Shown: positions 26,431 to 35,471, counted from the stretch's first letter. The stretch is DNA of 64,000 nt from Holdemania sp. Marseille-P2844 (GCF_900120005.1 NZ_LT635454.1:1-64000); one strand, 5' to 3'. Notes: generated from the sequence alone by a model not told the origin. Made by a program: numbers and translations.

Positions 26431-27153
26431 ATGAAAAAACAAGAAGTGCTGGAAAGTCTGAAAGACGGCTTAATCGTTTCCTGCCAGGCGGTGCCGGAGG
26501 AACCTCATTATATGGAAGGCATCACCGTTAAATTCGCGGAGTGCGCGGCCTGGGCAGGAGCGAAAGGCATTCGCGCGAATTCCCCGGAGGATATCCGGGC
26601 GATCAAGGCGCAGGTCGATCTGCCGGTCATCGGGATCTGGAAAATTAACCGCAATGTGAAGGACGTTTATTTAACGCCGAATCTGGAAGCGGCGAAAGCG
26701 GTCTGGGAAGCCGGCGCGGAGATCATCGCCGTGCAGGCGACGCATCACTACCGCGACGATGGCAAGCTGGCGTATGAAACGATCCGGGAAATCAAGGAAA
26801 ACATTCCGGAGGCGTTGATCTTCGCCGATGTCAGCACCGCGGAGGACGCGCGGATCGCCGCGGAAATGGGGGCGGATTTCGTCGCTCCGACTTTAGCCGG
26901 GTATACGAAAGCCGGCGCCTTCGACAAGCTGGAAATCAAGGACGCTCCGGATTATATTCTGCTTCGGGATATCGTCGATGCCGTCAAAGGCACCGGCGCC
27001 CGCGTTATCATGGAGGGCAAGGTCGCCACACCGGAGATCGCGGTCCAGTGCCTGTATATGGGGGCTTACGCCGTCGTTGTCGGCAACGCGATTACGCGTC
27101 CGCACATCACGGCCAAACGGTTTGCCCGGGCGCTGAACCGGTTCCATGACTAA
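26431..27153 (+). CDS. NanE-like 2-epimerase with altered active-site motifs
   Basis: 240 residues, a TIM barrel of the N-acetylmannosamine-6-phosphate 2-epimerase family: GLIVSCQAVPEEPHY, GAKGIRANSPEDI, LPVIGIWK (K71) and VIMEGKVATPE (E195), where K71 and E195 match the catalytic Lys and Glu. Two motifs depart from canonical NanE: the LDAT-type strand reads VQAT, and the Arg-rich loop after it reads HHYRDDG. No nanA or nanK is nearby; instead it sits among PTS and SIS deglycase genes. It may epimerise the C2 amine position of a different sugar-6-phosphate. RBS is AGGGGTG; the next gene overlaps it by 8 nt. Confidence 0.82.
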   Translation: MKKQEVLESLKDGLIVSCQAVPEEPHYMEGITVKFAECAAWAGAKGIRANSPEDIRAIKAQVDLPVIGIWKINRNVKDVYLTPNLEAAKAVWEAGAEIIAVQATHHYRDDGKLAYETIREIKENIPEALIFADVSTAEDARIAAEMGADFVAPTLAGYTKAGAFDKLEIKDAPDYILLRDIVDAVKGTGARVIMEGKVATPEIAVQCLYMGAYAVVVGNAITRPHITAKRFARALNRFHD

Positions 27154-27817
27154 TCCGATCCTCTGGATCACGCTGCTGTGTTTGTTCGGCAGCGTGATCT
27201 ATAAAAAATGGGTGAGCGAGAAAGCGCTGCGGAAGCTGTATACATTCAAAATGAAACAGGATACGGACAGCTTTTTCAAACTGCTCGATTCCCCTTACTG
27301 CCGATTTAATTTTTCCAAGGTGTCGCTGTTGATGATGAAGCTGAACTATTTTATTGATCTGCAGGATCATGATCAGGTTCGCGCGACCTACGCGCAGTTC
27401 GCTTCGCTGAAGATGAATGCGGATGAAAAGATCGCGCTTGATTCCCGGATGTTCGGCTACGCCCTGCAATTTCGCGACCGCGCGCTGGCCGAGACCTGCC
27501 GCGACCAGCTGATGCCGTTGTTAAATGGGAAAAAGGGGCAGAAAGCGGAACTGATCCGCGGGGAAGTGGAACAGCTCGACCGTATTTACATCCAGAAAGA
27601 CACCACGTTAATCCAGGAGCTGACCGAGGCGCTGCCGGAATGTGAAAACGACGAAATCAAGTCGCTGATCGCCTTCCGTCTGGCTAAACTTTACCATTAT
27701 AAAAACCAGCCGGAACAGGTAGAGATTTACCTGAACCAGGCAATGAGGTATACTAATAATGATAAGAATAGAAAGTCGCTGATGGCGATGATCAGCGATC
27801 CCTCGGAGCTGGATTAA
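27146..27817 (+). CDS. Membrane-anchored helical-repeat protein of unknown function
   Basis: 223 residues: one N-terminal membrane segment (about 5-20, PILWITLLCLFGSVIY) followed by basic residues and a long helical, soluble part that reads like degenerate TPR units (KLYHYKNQPEQVEIYLNQAM near the end). I do not recognise a family. It overlaps the NanE-like gene by 8 nt and ends directly before the GntR ATG, so it is firmly part of the operon. A role in assembling or regulating the membrane PTS is a guess. Confidence 0.65.
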   Translation: MTNPILWITLLCLFGSVIYKKWVSEKALRKLYTFKMKQDTDSFFKLLDSPYCRFNFSKVSLLMMKLNYFIDLQDHDQVRATYAQFASLKMNADEKIALDSRMFGYALQFRDRALAETCRDQLMPLLNGKKGQKAELIRGEVEQLDRIYIQKDTTLIQELTEALPECENDEIKSLIAFRLAKLYHYKNQPEQVEIYLNQAMRYTNNDKNRKSLMAMISDPSELD

Positions 27818-28522
27818 ATGAATAAATATGAACAAATAATTAATTACTACCGTCAACAGATCGTCGATAAAGTGCTCAAGCCGGGCGATCAACTACCTAA
27901 CGAAATTGAAATTGCGCAGGCGTTTAAGGTTTCGCGCATGACCGCGAACAAGGCCCTGAACATTCTGGCCCAGGAAGGCTGTATCCGCCGGGTCAAAGGA
28001 CAGGGGAGCTTTGTCGACAACCAACAGATCGTCAAGGCGATCGGCAACCTGACGAGTTTTACCGACGACATCACGAAGATGGGGCAGAAGCCGGGCGCGA
28101 TTCTGATCGAATATCGGATCGAGCGGGCGGATAAACTGCCGAAGCTGATGGAAAAAATGAAGCTGAGTCCGGACGATGCGATTCATTATATCGTGCGCAT
28201 CCGCACGGCGGATGAAACGCCGATCGCGATCAGCTATACCTATCTGTCGCAGAAATACATGTCGAGCGTGGATCTGCGGAAGATCGAAGGCTCGGTCTAT
28301 CAGATCATGCAGGAAAACGGGGCGCAGTTTAAGTACAGCGACGGCGAGATGACGGCGATGATGCCGACGGAAGAAGAAAAGCGGTTGTTGAAAATCAAGG
28401 ATGTGGCGTTATTGCGCAACATCACCTGGATGTACGACCAGGACGATGATCTGATCGAATACACGGAGATGCTGTATATCGGTTCCCGTTATAACTATTA
28501 CTACCGGACAGTCAATCAATAA
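27818..28522 (+). CDS. GntR/HutC-family regulator with UTRA domain (locus 1)
   Basis: 234 residues. An N-terminal winged helix (YEQIINYYRQQIVDKVLKPG, VSRMTANKALNILAQEG, VKGQGSFV) precedes a UTRA effector domain (about 75-230). HutC-type regulators usually sense a phosphorylated sugar made by the pathway they repress. It begins at the base after the previous stop codon and is followed 12 nt later by a second SIS gene. The palindrome at 22659-22668 in the operon promoter is the likely operator. Confidence 0.9.
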   Translation: MNKYEQIINYYRQQIVDKVLKPGDQLPNEIEIAQAFKVSRMTANKALNILAQEGCIRRVKGQGSFVDNQQIVKAIGNLTSFTDDITKMGQKPGAILIEYRIERADKLPKLMEKMKLSPDDAIHYIVRIRTADETPIAISYTYLSQKYMSSVDLRKIEGSVYQIMQENGAQFKYSDGEMTAMMPTEEEKRLLKIKDVALLRNITWMYDQDDDLIEYTEMLYIGSRYNYYYRTVNQ

Positions 28523-28534
28523 GGAGGCTAATTC

Positions 28535-29623
28535 ATGACGGAAAAAAACTGGGATATGTACCAGTATATCCTGGAATCCAAGCCGGCGGTGCGCAACATC
28601 GTCGAGCACCAGGATGAAATATTCAAAGAAGCGCTGGATTACTGTGCAGACGGCACGATCGAACAGATCTATGTCGTCGGCTCAGGCACATCCTATCACG
28701 GCGCGCTGGCTTGTAAAAAGCTGCTTGAGGATGTGCTGAAGGTTAAGGTCTTTGCCAGCTATCCGATGCAGTTTAAGGACAATGAATTGATTCTGAACCC
28801 GCATACGCTGGTCATTGGAATTTCCCAGGCCGGCCGCAGTTCTTCCACGATCGCGGCGCTGGATAAAGCGCGGAAACTGGGCTTAAAGACGATCGTCGTT
28901 ACCGGCGAGGCCGGCAAGCCGGTCAGCGATCATGCGGACGTCACGATATTGCTGGCAATCGGCATGGAATATGCCGGCCCGAAGACCAAGGGGTATATCG
29001 GCACGATGGCGACGATTATGCTTCTGGGCATGAAGCTGGCGGTGCGTTTAGGCCGGATTTCAGAAGAAGAGAAAACGCGGTTAACGGAACAGATGGTGAA
29101 AACCTGCGACAACATTCCGGAGATTGCGGAACAGGCGAGCCAGTGGTATCTGCGCAATAAGGAAGATCTGCTTCCTTGCCGCCGGATGATTCTGGTGGGC
29201 TATGAAAGCTGTATTTCGGCCATGATGGAAGGCACGCTGAAAATTCTGGAAGCGGTGCGTTACAGCGTCGTCGGCTACGAGCAGGAAGAATTCATGCACG
29301 GCGTATATCATTCGATTCACGAAGACACGATGATGGTTTATCTGGCTTGCCCGGGACAGTATTTTGAACGCTGTCTGCGGATGCGGGATTACTTCGCCCG
29401 CGAGCGGCATAACCCGAACTATGTGATCACTTCGGAGGCTTCCCAGGCTGAGGATCCGCATAATTTCGTTTACCCGTTTGTTAATGATCCGTATTTCGCA
29501 ACGATGGAGTATATTGTGCCGCTGCAGGTGCTGGCGAGAAAATTATCGCTGGATCTGGGCATAGACTGCAACGTTGCCAGCGATCCGGATTTCCACAAAA
29601 AGATGGGCAGCTATACTTACTAG
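28535..29623 (+). CDS. SIS-domain sugar-phosphate deglycase/isomerase (locus 1, second copy)
   Basis: 362 residues with two SIS domains: IYVVGSGTSYHGAL and GISQAGRSSST, then a second half with MMEGTLKILEAVRYSVVGYEQEEFMHGVYHS. It carries the variant PKTKGY where the first locus 1 SIS has ETRGY, so the two represent different subgroups. The Salmonella gfr operon likewise has two SIS deglycases of different specificity. RBS is AAGGAGG. Last gene of the operon, closed by a terminator. Substrate not known. Confidence 0.85.
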   Translation: MTEKNWDMYQYILESKPAVRNIVEHQDEIFKEALDYCADGTIEQIYVVGSGTSYHGALACKKLLEDVLKVKVFASYPMQFKDNELILNPHTLVIGISQAGRSSSTIAALDKARKLGLKTIVVTGEAGKPVSDHADVTILLAIGMEYAGPKTKGYIGTMATIMLLGMKLAVRLGRISEEEKTRLTEQMVKTCDNIPEIAEQASQWYLRNKEDLLPCRRMILVGYESCISAMMEGTLKILEAVRYSVVGYEQEEFMHGVYHSIHEDTMMVYLACPGQYFERCLRMRDYFARERHNPNYVITSEASQAEDPHNFVYPFVNDPYFATMEYIVPLQVLARKLSLDLGIDCNVASDPDFHKKMGSYTY

Positions 29624-29706
29624 ATCGTTTTCCTCCCTTTCCTCGAATCTAGGAAGTGAAATGCTGCGGCTGCCGGAGGATCATTCTCGGCAGAAAATTC
29701 AATTAG

Positions 29707-29735
29707 AAAGCGTTGTCTCTGATGGCAGCGTTTTT
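29707..29735 (+). terminator. Terminator of PTS locus 1
   Basis: AAAGCGTTG (29707-29715) pairs with CAGCGTTTT (29726-29734, two G-U pairs), continuing into T-rich sequence, 84 nt after the last stop codon. Confidence 0.65.
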
Positions 29736-29820
29736 CATTTCTATTAGGAAAGTGCATGGCAGAGGAAAGGAAAAAAATAAAACTCCCTAAAATTATAATT
29801 TGCTAAAGCGTTTTAAAGGG

Positions 29821-29841
29821 ATGGAAATTAATCATTTCCAT
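29821..29841. repeat. Perfect inverted repeat in a 530-nt gap
   Basis: ATGGAAAT-TAATC-ATTTCCAT. Its 12-mer TAATCATTTCCA recurs at 54499-54510, overlapping the shared PTS motif before locus 4. No gene is supported between 29736 and 30263; a small open frame on the minus strand (29914-30165) has no recognisable features. Confidence 0.4.
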
Positions 29842-30179
29842 GCCGCACTGAAAAGAAAGAGAGGCAGGATTATTCAGTTTTAGAAACTTTCTGCAGGACA
29901 CTCCCAGGAAGCATCAGAGAGTCACAGCGAATACAATAAGCGGAAAAACATAAAATTTTGCTCGCAGTAAACCGATCACAAACTTTTTCCGCAATGTTAA
30001 GATCATAATCCTAGTCTTCAATCCAGCTTTGAGCAATGACGGGCCGGCCTGCATAACGGATGATGGAACCACGCCATCTAGAGTGGTTTTATCAGAGGAA
30101 GGCGGACAATAGACATAAAAGCCGTCGGAATAATCACGGTAACATCGATTTTTTACGTATTGCATATCTTTTGAAATAA

Positions 30180-30243
30180 TATATGCAGAAAAAAAGTGTA
30201 ACTGTTTGAATTACTGCATATAATATGGTAAATTTATATGCAG
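30180..30243 (+). promoter_or_regulatory. Promoter of fic with three TATATGCAG repeats
   Basis: TATATGCAG occurs at 30180-30188 and 30235-30243, and inverted (CTGCATATA) at 30214-30222, where it overlaps a -10 box TATAAT (30219-30224). Several copies around one promoter suggest an operator, perhaps used by the Fic protein itself through its C-terminal winged helix. Confidence 0.5.
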
Positions 30244-30263
30244 AAAAGAATGGAGACTATGGA

Positions 30264-31313
30264 ATGAGGATATTTGATTATTCCTTTTTAAACAATGGTT
30301 TGCTGCCTGCAAACCTTATCAACCTGACATCCAGCATTGCATCGCTGAAAACCATGGCGGGTATGCGGAAGGAGGAGTACACGCGGATTTTTACGGAACT
30401 GGAGGCCATTGCCAAGGTCCAGTCGGTCAAAAGCTCCAACGCCATCGAGGGTATTGTCACCAGTGATGAGCGTATCAACGCGATTGTTAATCAAAACAGT
30501 GCTCCTTTGAATCATAACGAAGCGGAGATTGCCGGGTACAGGGATGCGTTGAATACCATCCATCTGGGATACGATCATATGGACTTTCGGCAGAGTGATA
30601 TTTTACGGCTTCATGAAATGTTGATGTCCATTGCCGGATATGAGTACGGCGGTCAATATAAGACCGATGACAACGTGATTTTGGAAGTGGATGCCCAGGG
30701 CCAGCGGCGGGTACGTTTTCGTCCCACGCCTGCGGCAGAAACATCCCAGGCGATGGAGCAGTTGGAGCTGGCTTATCTGGAGGCAAGAAATGACGCCAAT
30801 ATCAATCAGCTTCTTCTTATTCCCTGTGTGATTTTGGATTTTCTATGTATCCACCCGTTCAGGGATGGTAATGGAAGAATGTCCCGGTTACTTTCCCTGC
30901 TTTTGCTTTATAAAAACGGATATGACGCTGGAAAGTATGTTTCTTTCGAGGAGCAGATCAACAACTATAAAGCTTATTACTACGAAGCTCTGCGTCAATC
31001 TTCAGAGGGCTGGGAAAACAACGAGAACAGTTATTTTCCTTTTATAGAAAACTTTCTTTCTACGCTGTATATGTGCTATAAGGAACTGGACAAGCGGTTT
31101 GCTGTTGTGCATGGTAAGAAAATCACGAAGAAGGCCCGTGTGGAGGCAACCGTGCTAAACAGCCTTACGCCCATTTCCAAAGCTGAGATTTGCCGCATCC
31201 TGCCGGATGTCAGCCCCACTACGGTGGAGGCTGTGCTGGGGGCTATGGTGAAAAGCGGAAGTATTAAACGGATCGGGCAGGCTCGGAGTGCGCGATATAT
31301 TAAGGCAGAATAA
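30264..31313 (+). CDS. Fic-family AMP transferase with N-terminal inhibitory helix
   Basis: 349 residues. The Fic active-site motif HPFRDGNGR starts at H197. An SSNAIEG motif at 57-63 (Glu62) matches the class II inhibitory helix that blocks ATP binding until released. A C-terminal winged-helix-like part (about 290-345, ISKAEICRILPDVSPTTVEAVLGAMVKSG) may bind DNA. Fic enzymes usually transfer AMP to a protein hydroxyl. The ATG at 30264 follows a GGAG box; the next upstream in-frame ATG at 30225 overlaps the promoter. Targets unknown. Confidence 0.9.
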   Translation: MRIFDYSFLNNGLLPANLINLTSSIASLKTMAGMRKEEYTRIFTELEAIAKVQSVKSSNAIEGIVTSDERINAIVNQNSAPLNHNEAEIAGYRDALNTIHLGYDHMDFRQSDILRLHEMLMSIAGYEYGGQYKTDDNVILEVDAQGQRRVRFRPTPAAETSQAMEQLELAYLEARNDANINQLLLIPCVILDFLCIHPFRDGNGRMSRLLSLLLLYKNGYDAGKYVSFEEQINNYKAYYYEALRQSSEGWENNENSYFPFIENFLSTLYMCYKELDKRFAVVHGKKITKKARVEATVLNSLTPISKAEICRILPDVSPTTVEAVLGAMVKSGSIKRIGQARSARYIKAE

Positions 31314-31435
31314 TAAAGAGTGTCTTAAACTTGGGTCGAATATAAGAATACAATTTCGATTTATGAAGTTTTACATTTAATAATTTTACGACAAGAGGGT
31401 GAGTATTGGAATTTTAAGAAGGAAGGGTACACTTC

Positions 31436-31465
31436 AGTCAGCTGTATAAAGGGCTGACTTTTTTT
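31436..31465 (+). terminator. Terminator after fic
   Basis: AGTCAGC (31436-31442) pairs with GCTGACT (31453-31459), then a run of seven T. Confidence 0.8.
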
Positions 31466-31540
31466 CTTTATCAGGCTCATGGTAGACTACGCCGGCTGCT
31501 CTGAATTCGTTGTACTATGCCGCAAATGGATCATAACGAA

Positions 31541-32524
31541 TTAGTCAGAATAAATATATTCGGGTGATATATCAATTTTCCAGGTTTTCAATACCTGGGC
31601 GGTAATCTGTTTGATTGACCAGTCAGGGTGATTTCGAATTATTGTCAGGATACATCGAATGAGTTCTCCATCCTCATCTAAATCGTCTGCGATTTCTATG
31701 GCGGATAATCCTTTCTTTGCCTTTTTCATAACGGAACCGATGAGTTTGATGAGTCTTCCTTCTGCCAACGCTTCTTTCCGCATGTCGCATTTCCATTGAT
31801 TCATTTCCAGCTCAAGGCCTATTTCTCTTGTTTCTTGAATGTAAGCCAACACTTCCGGACTCCATGTTGCCATTTTTAACACCGCCCTTTCACAGTTTTT
31901 ATCTATATCAATGATCTGATGGATCAGTTCTTTTTTTGCGGGATCTTCCGCATATTGGAAAACAAGCGCCCAACGCTCACGGACAGTTAATTTTCCAACA
32001 GGTTTATTTTCAAATAAGAAGCATCTGCCTACATTCAATATACTCAGATGAAGCATACTTGTCAAGCTTTGCTCAAAAGGAACGTCATCGTCAGGCCAAT
32101 CTGCGACTAATATCAGCCAGGCAGGCTTTAACTGATCAAAAGACTTTCCGCGCAGCTCTTGTGCATTGAACAAACGCGTCAAATAATAGGCGATCCGTCT
32201 TTCCTGATCCCGGGCATTTCCATACCGCTGGAACTCCATATCGAATAATAGCGTGTTATTGATGATTCCATGAACATCATAGCGGATAGTTTTATCCGCG
32301 GGAAAGCGTGCGATCATTTCGCCGGAATGCAGCTGAATGTCCGACATCGGATATTCCGGACGCATCGCCTGCAGAAAGCCCAATGGCGTCCAGGGGTCGG
32401 CAGGATCATTAAAAACAAATTTTGAAACCATGTCATCCATCAACGAAAATCGTCGCGCTTTCTGGTTTTTATCAGGTGTAACCGCATCTTCAGTATTCTT
32501 TTCAGGAAGTTTAAGTTTATCCAT
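31541..32524 (-). CDS. Rpn/PD-(D/E)xK family nuclease (PDDEXK_2 transposase-like)
   Basis: 327 residues. The N-terminal half fits the Rpn/PDDEXK_2 family: FSLMDDMVSKFVFND, DIQLHSGEM, YDVHGIINNTLLFDMEFQR and RIAYYLTRLF, where Asp and Glu of DVHG...DMEFQ are the likely metal ligands. The C-terminal half is helical, with GLSAIEIADDLDEDGE near the end. Such proteins include recombination-promoting DNA nucleases and are often multi-copy. The ATG at 32524 follows GGAG by 9 nt; in-frame codons further upstream lack a binding site. No inverted repeats were found around it. Confidence 0.8.
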   Translation of the reverse strand: MDKLKLPEKNTEDAVTPDKNQKARRFSLMDDMVSKFVFNDPADPWTPLGFLQAMRPEYPMSDIQLHSGEMIARFPADKTIRYDVHGIINNTLLFDMEFQRYGNARDQERRIAYYLTRLFNAQELRGKSFDQLKPAWLILVADWPDDDVPFEQSLTSMLHLSILNVGRCFLFENKPVGKLTVRERWALVFQYAEDPAKKELIHQIIDIDKNCERAVLKMATWSPEVLAYIQETREIGLELEMNQWKCDMRKEALAEGRLIKLIGSVMKKAKKGLSAIEIADDLDEDGELIRCILTIIRNHPDWSIKQITAQVLKTWKIDISPEYIYSD

Positions 32525-32861
32525 CCATATCATCTCCATTAAGAATATTGCGGTTTTTTTGAAAAAGCCTCTCTGAAATATAAAAAACACATAATTTTAC
32601 ATAATCTTCTGTTTGATGAATCCTTTATCATTACAGCAGCATCGTTAGCAACAGGTCCCAGGATAAAGTCAAATGTTTCTCCCGCATAGTTGCCTGATCT
32701 GTTATCTGATACGAATAAAAATAGTATATCCTAATTTCAGAAACCCTCAATAAAATACTAAGATCAACTGAATATCCCACACATGATTTGTTCTTAATAT
32801 CAATAGTTTATGCTCATCTAAACCTATATCGAATAGGATACTTTATTCTTACTTCTATATA

Positions 32862-32891
32862 TGAAAAAGCAGGCGATCTCTCAGCCTGCTT
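32862..32891 (-). terminator. Terminator of the locus 2 PTS operon
   Basis: On the minus strand AAGCAGGC and GCCTGCTT (32884-32891 with 32867-32874) form an 8-bp stem followed by a T run. It ends the EIIA-B-C-D transcript. The remaining 32525-32861 sequence is AT-rich with no gene supported. Confidence 0.85.
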
Positions 32892-32914
32892 ATCCTGAAA
32901 CTATCTTTGCCAGC

Positions 32915-33739
32915 TTATCCCATTGGGAAGAAACCGACCGCCGTTAATAAAATGCCTAAGCCTAACAGAAGGAATAACAGCTTGTTGACGCTGACGCCTT
33001 TCTGGATGTAATGATAAACAACGACGGATAAGATCAACGGCAGTAAATTCGGCATGATGCTGTTGAGAACATCCGCCAGAATGAACGAACCGCCGCCCAT
33101 GTTCAGCTCCAGGGAAACCGGCACCGCGACGATCGCCGGCACCAGTCCGCCGATGACGACCAGACCCAAAATCTTTGCGGCCTCCGTCACTTTTTCAAGA
33201 GTGCCGTCAGCCTGGATTTTCGCCAGGAATTCCCGGCCACCCTGATACCCCAGCTTAAAGCCATAGACACGGGTCAAGGTTGACGGCAGTAAATTTAACA
33301 ACAGATACAGCACGACCCCGAGCAGATTGCCGGCCGCAGCCAGCGGAGCGCCGATCCCGCAGGCGATTACCCGGAACGTTCCCCAGAAGAAGCTGTCGCC
33401 GATCCCGGCTAGCGGTCCCATCAAAGCGATCTTGACGGAGCTGATCGACTGCGGATCAAACGTACCTTCCGGGGCGTTGGCGTATTCCTCTTCCATCGCG
33501 CAGGTGATGCCCAGACAGAACGGTACGAAAGCGCAGGTCGTATTAAACATGACGTTGTGACGGATCAGGGCTTCTTTCAGATCTTCCGGATCCGGATAGA
33601 GTTTCTGCAGCGCCGGAAGCAGGGCGCGCATGTAGGAAATCCCCTGCTGCTTATCGTAGGTATAACACCCCAGCGCCTGATAGGAACGCCAGAATACCTT
33701 ATTCAGTTCCTTTTTTGATAATTGAACCGGATTTGTCAT
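32915..33739 (-). CDS. PTS mannose-family EIID component (locus 2)
   Basis: 274 residues. Signatures: FWRSYQALGCYTYDKQQGISYMRALLPALQKLYPD, GITCAMEEEYANAPEG and KIALMGPLAGIGDSFFWGTFRVI, nearly the same layout as the locus 1 EIID. It is translated 2 nt after EIIC. It forms the sugar channel with EIIC. It is the last gene before the terminator. Confidence 0.94.
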   Translation of the reverse strand: MTNPVQLSKKELNKVFWRSYQALGCYTYDKQQGISYMRALLPALQKLYPDPEDLKEALIRHNVMFNTTCAFVPFCLGITCAMEEEYANAPEGTFDPQSISSVKIALMGPLAGIGDSFFWGTFRVIACGIGAPLAAAGNLLGVVLYLLLNLLPSTLTRVYGFKLGYQGGREFLAKIQADGTLEKVTEAAKILGLVVIGGLVPAIVAVPVSLELNMGGGSFILADVLNSIMPNLLPLILSVVVYHYIQKGVSVNKLLFLLLGLGILLTAVGFFPMG

Positions 33740-33741
33740 GA

Positions 33742-34482
33742 TTAGTCGTCCTCCTCTGCTCTCGGTTTAAATTGATAATAGATGTATGCGCAGACCAGTC
33801 CAGTGAGTGCGACGCCCATCGTGCCCATTCCCAGATAGGTTGGAAGCAGGAAGCCCAGCGCAAAGAAGCCGGCATATTTCCAATCGAACGTAAATTTCAG
33901 CAGAATGCCGATGCCGATCGCAGGCAGGAGCTTGCTAGCGTTGGTCAGACCGTAGCGGACGACGCCTGGAATGGAATCAATGACCGCCTGGATCGCGACG
34001 GATCCGGCCATAAAGCCCAGGGCGATAACGACAAAGTAGACGATGAAATAAATGATGCCTCCGCCGATGCCGGTCCACCAGATCATCTTGGTATCACAGT
34101 TTTCCACCGCTTTGTTCGTCAAGGAAGACAGAACGGCAGAGTTCACCGACGAGATAAACGTATTCATAACGCTGGCCAGCAGCGCGACCGGGATCGCCAG
34201 CGCGACGCCTTCCTCGACGGTCAGACCACTGGTGATGACCAGCGCCGAGGCCAGCACGCTGCCGCTGACAACCTCTGTCGGTGCAGCGCCGATCTGAACG
34301 ACGCCGGCCCAGATCAACTCCAGCGTGCCGCCGATGATGACACCTTGCTTTAAATCTCCTAACAAAAGTCCGACGAGCGTACACAGCCAGATCGGCCGCG
34401 CGATCATCTGCTGCCCAAACCAGGATTGTTCGATCCGTCCGTAACCCGCGACAAGACCGACGAGAATAGCTTGTAAAATCAT
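33742..34482 (-). CDS. PTS mannose-family EIIC component (locus 2)
   Basis: 246 residues, polytopic, with GQQMIARPIWLCTLVGLLLGD and GGTLELIWAGVVQIGAAPTEVVSG, the EIIC-Man/Sor signatures. It lies between EIIB and EIID with spacings of 15 and 2 nt. RBS is GAAGGAG. Confidence 0.94.
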   Translation of the reverse strand: MILQAILVGLVAGYGRIEQSWFGQQMIARPIWLCTLVGLLLGDLKQGVIIGGTLELIWAGVVQIGAAPTEVVSGSVLASALVITSGLTVEEGVALAIPVALLASVMNTFISSVNSAVLSSLTNKAVENCDTKMIWWTGIGGGIIYFIVYFVVIALGFMAGSVAIQAVIDSIPGVVRYGLTNASKLLPAIGIGILLKFTFDWKYAGFFALGFLLPTYLGMGTMGVALTGLVCAYIYYQFKPRAEEDD

Positions 34483-34497
34483 ACCCTTTTCTCCTTC

Positions 34498-34998
34498 TTA
34501 TTCAAATTTTTGAGCGAAATCCGTAAAATCAACGGCCGGCATTTGCGGAGTGATCTGCGCGAACACCTCGACGCCCCGATCATGAATGCGTTTCAGACAT
34601 GCGAATTCTTCCGGGGAGGCAAAGACGCCGTCGCTGATCTCCACTTTTCCTTCGGTTACCCGACCCTTTGTGCCGTCGACTTCAGGGCCGACATTGACGC
34701 GGCGAATCTCCGGACATTGGCTGACGAGCGCTTCCGCGTCGGCGATTGTGCCGACCGTGATAAAGATTTTCTTCGCTTTGTATTTCGGTCCATTCAAGCG
34801 GTCAACCGCCTTGGCCAGCGTCCAGACGTACATGTCCACATTGGCCGGCTTGGCCAGCTTTAACGTCATTGTGTGAAAACTGTCGTTGGCTGCCGCATCG
34901 TTGGCAACCACTAAAACGTTCGGCTTGAGTTCCCCGACCCAGGTTACGGCGACCATGCCGTGAACCAGCCGTCCGTCGACGCGCAATAAACTGATCAT
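34498..34998 (-). CDS. PTS mannose-family EIIB component (locus 2)
   Basis: 166 residues with LLRVDGRLVHGMVAVTW (active His13) and LVVANDAAANDSF. The family Asp-Asp/Glu of the motif is Asp-Gly here. The ATG at 34998 follows AAAGGAAAATC, 14 nt after the EIIA stop; the frame open further upstream lies inside EIIA in another frame. Closest in pattern to the locus 1 EIIB. Confidence 0.93.
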   Translation of the reverse strand: MISLLRVDGRLVHGMVAVTWVGELKPNVLVVANDAAANDSFHTMTLKLAKPANVDMYVWTLAKAVDRLNGPKYKAKKIFITVGTIADAEALVSQCPEIRRVNVGPEVDGTKGRVTEGKVEISDGVFASPEEFACLKRIHDRGVEVFAQITPQMPAVDFTDFAQKFE

Positions 34999-35012
34999 AT
35001 TGATTTTCCTTT

Positions 35013-35411
35013 CTAGTCGTCCTCTTCCCCGCAATGAAGCAACAAGTCGTTCATGTAACAGGTTTGACGGCAGGCATTGGCGATGATTTCTTTTAACTGC
35101 GACGCATCCAGATCGGTTTCCGTGAAAGCACATTCCAGAATCATCGCTAAATTCATGCCGGTGATCAGATGAAAGGCATGATCCCGCAGGTTTTTGAAAA
35201 AGATCTGATTGACGGAACCGCCGTACAGATCGGTAAAGACAATGCAGTTTTGGCCGGCGCATTGCTGCAGGATCTGTTCAGCCTTGGCCTCAAAGCCGGT
35301 TTCCTGAACGGTTTGTTCAAGAATGATGATGTTTCGGGCGCCGAAAAATTCCAGCGTTTCCTTCATGCCCGACGCAAGCCGGCCATGGGCGGCGATGATA
35401 ATTTGATTCAT
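35013..35411 (-). CDS. PTS mannose-family EIIA component (locus 2)
   Basis: 132 residues with IIIAAHGRLASGM (His9) and FTDLYGGSVNQIFFKN. First gene of the minus-strand operon. RBS is GAAAGGGGG. The promoter lies at 35472-35500 and is shared in a divergent region with the SIS-GntR operon. Confidence 0.93.
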   Translation of the reverse strand: MNQIIIAAHGRLASGMKETLEFFGARNIIILEQTVQETGFEAKAEQILQQCAGQNCIVFTDLYGGSVNQIFFKNLRDHAFHLITGMNLAMILECAFTETDLDASQLKEIIANACRQTCYMNDLLLHCGEEDD

Positions 35412-35471
35412 TCGATGTTTTTTCCCCCTTTCAATGGATGAAACTGGATGAGAGCTGCCTGATTTAAACTC

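Noticed and set aside
29914-30165. 83-codon open frame on the minus strand in the gap before fic
   Set aside because: No family features, no good ribosome binding site, and it lies over the fic promoter region. It could be a gene remnant, but I cannot support it.
31541-32524. Rpn/PDDEXK_2 gene as an active insertion sequence
   Set aside because: No terminal inverted repeats or target duplications found; family members of this type are often nucleases that act without such ends.
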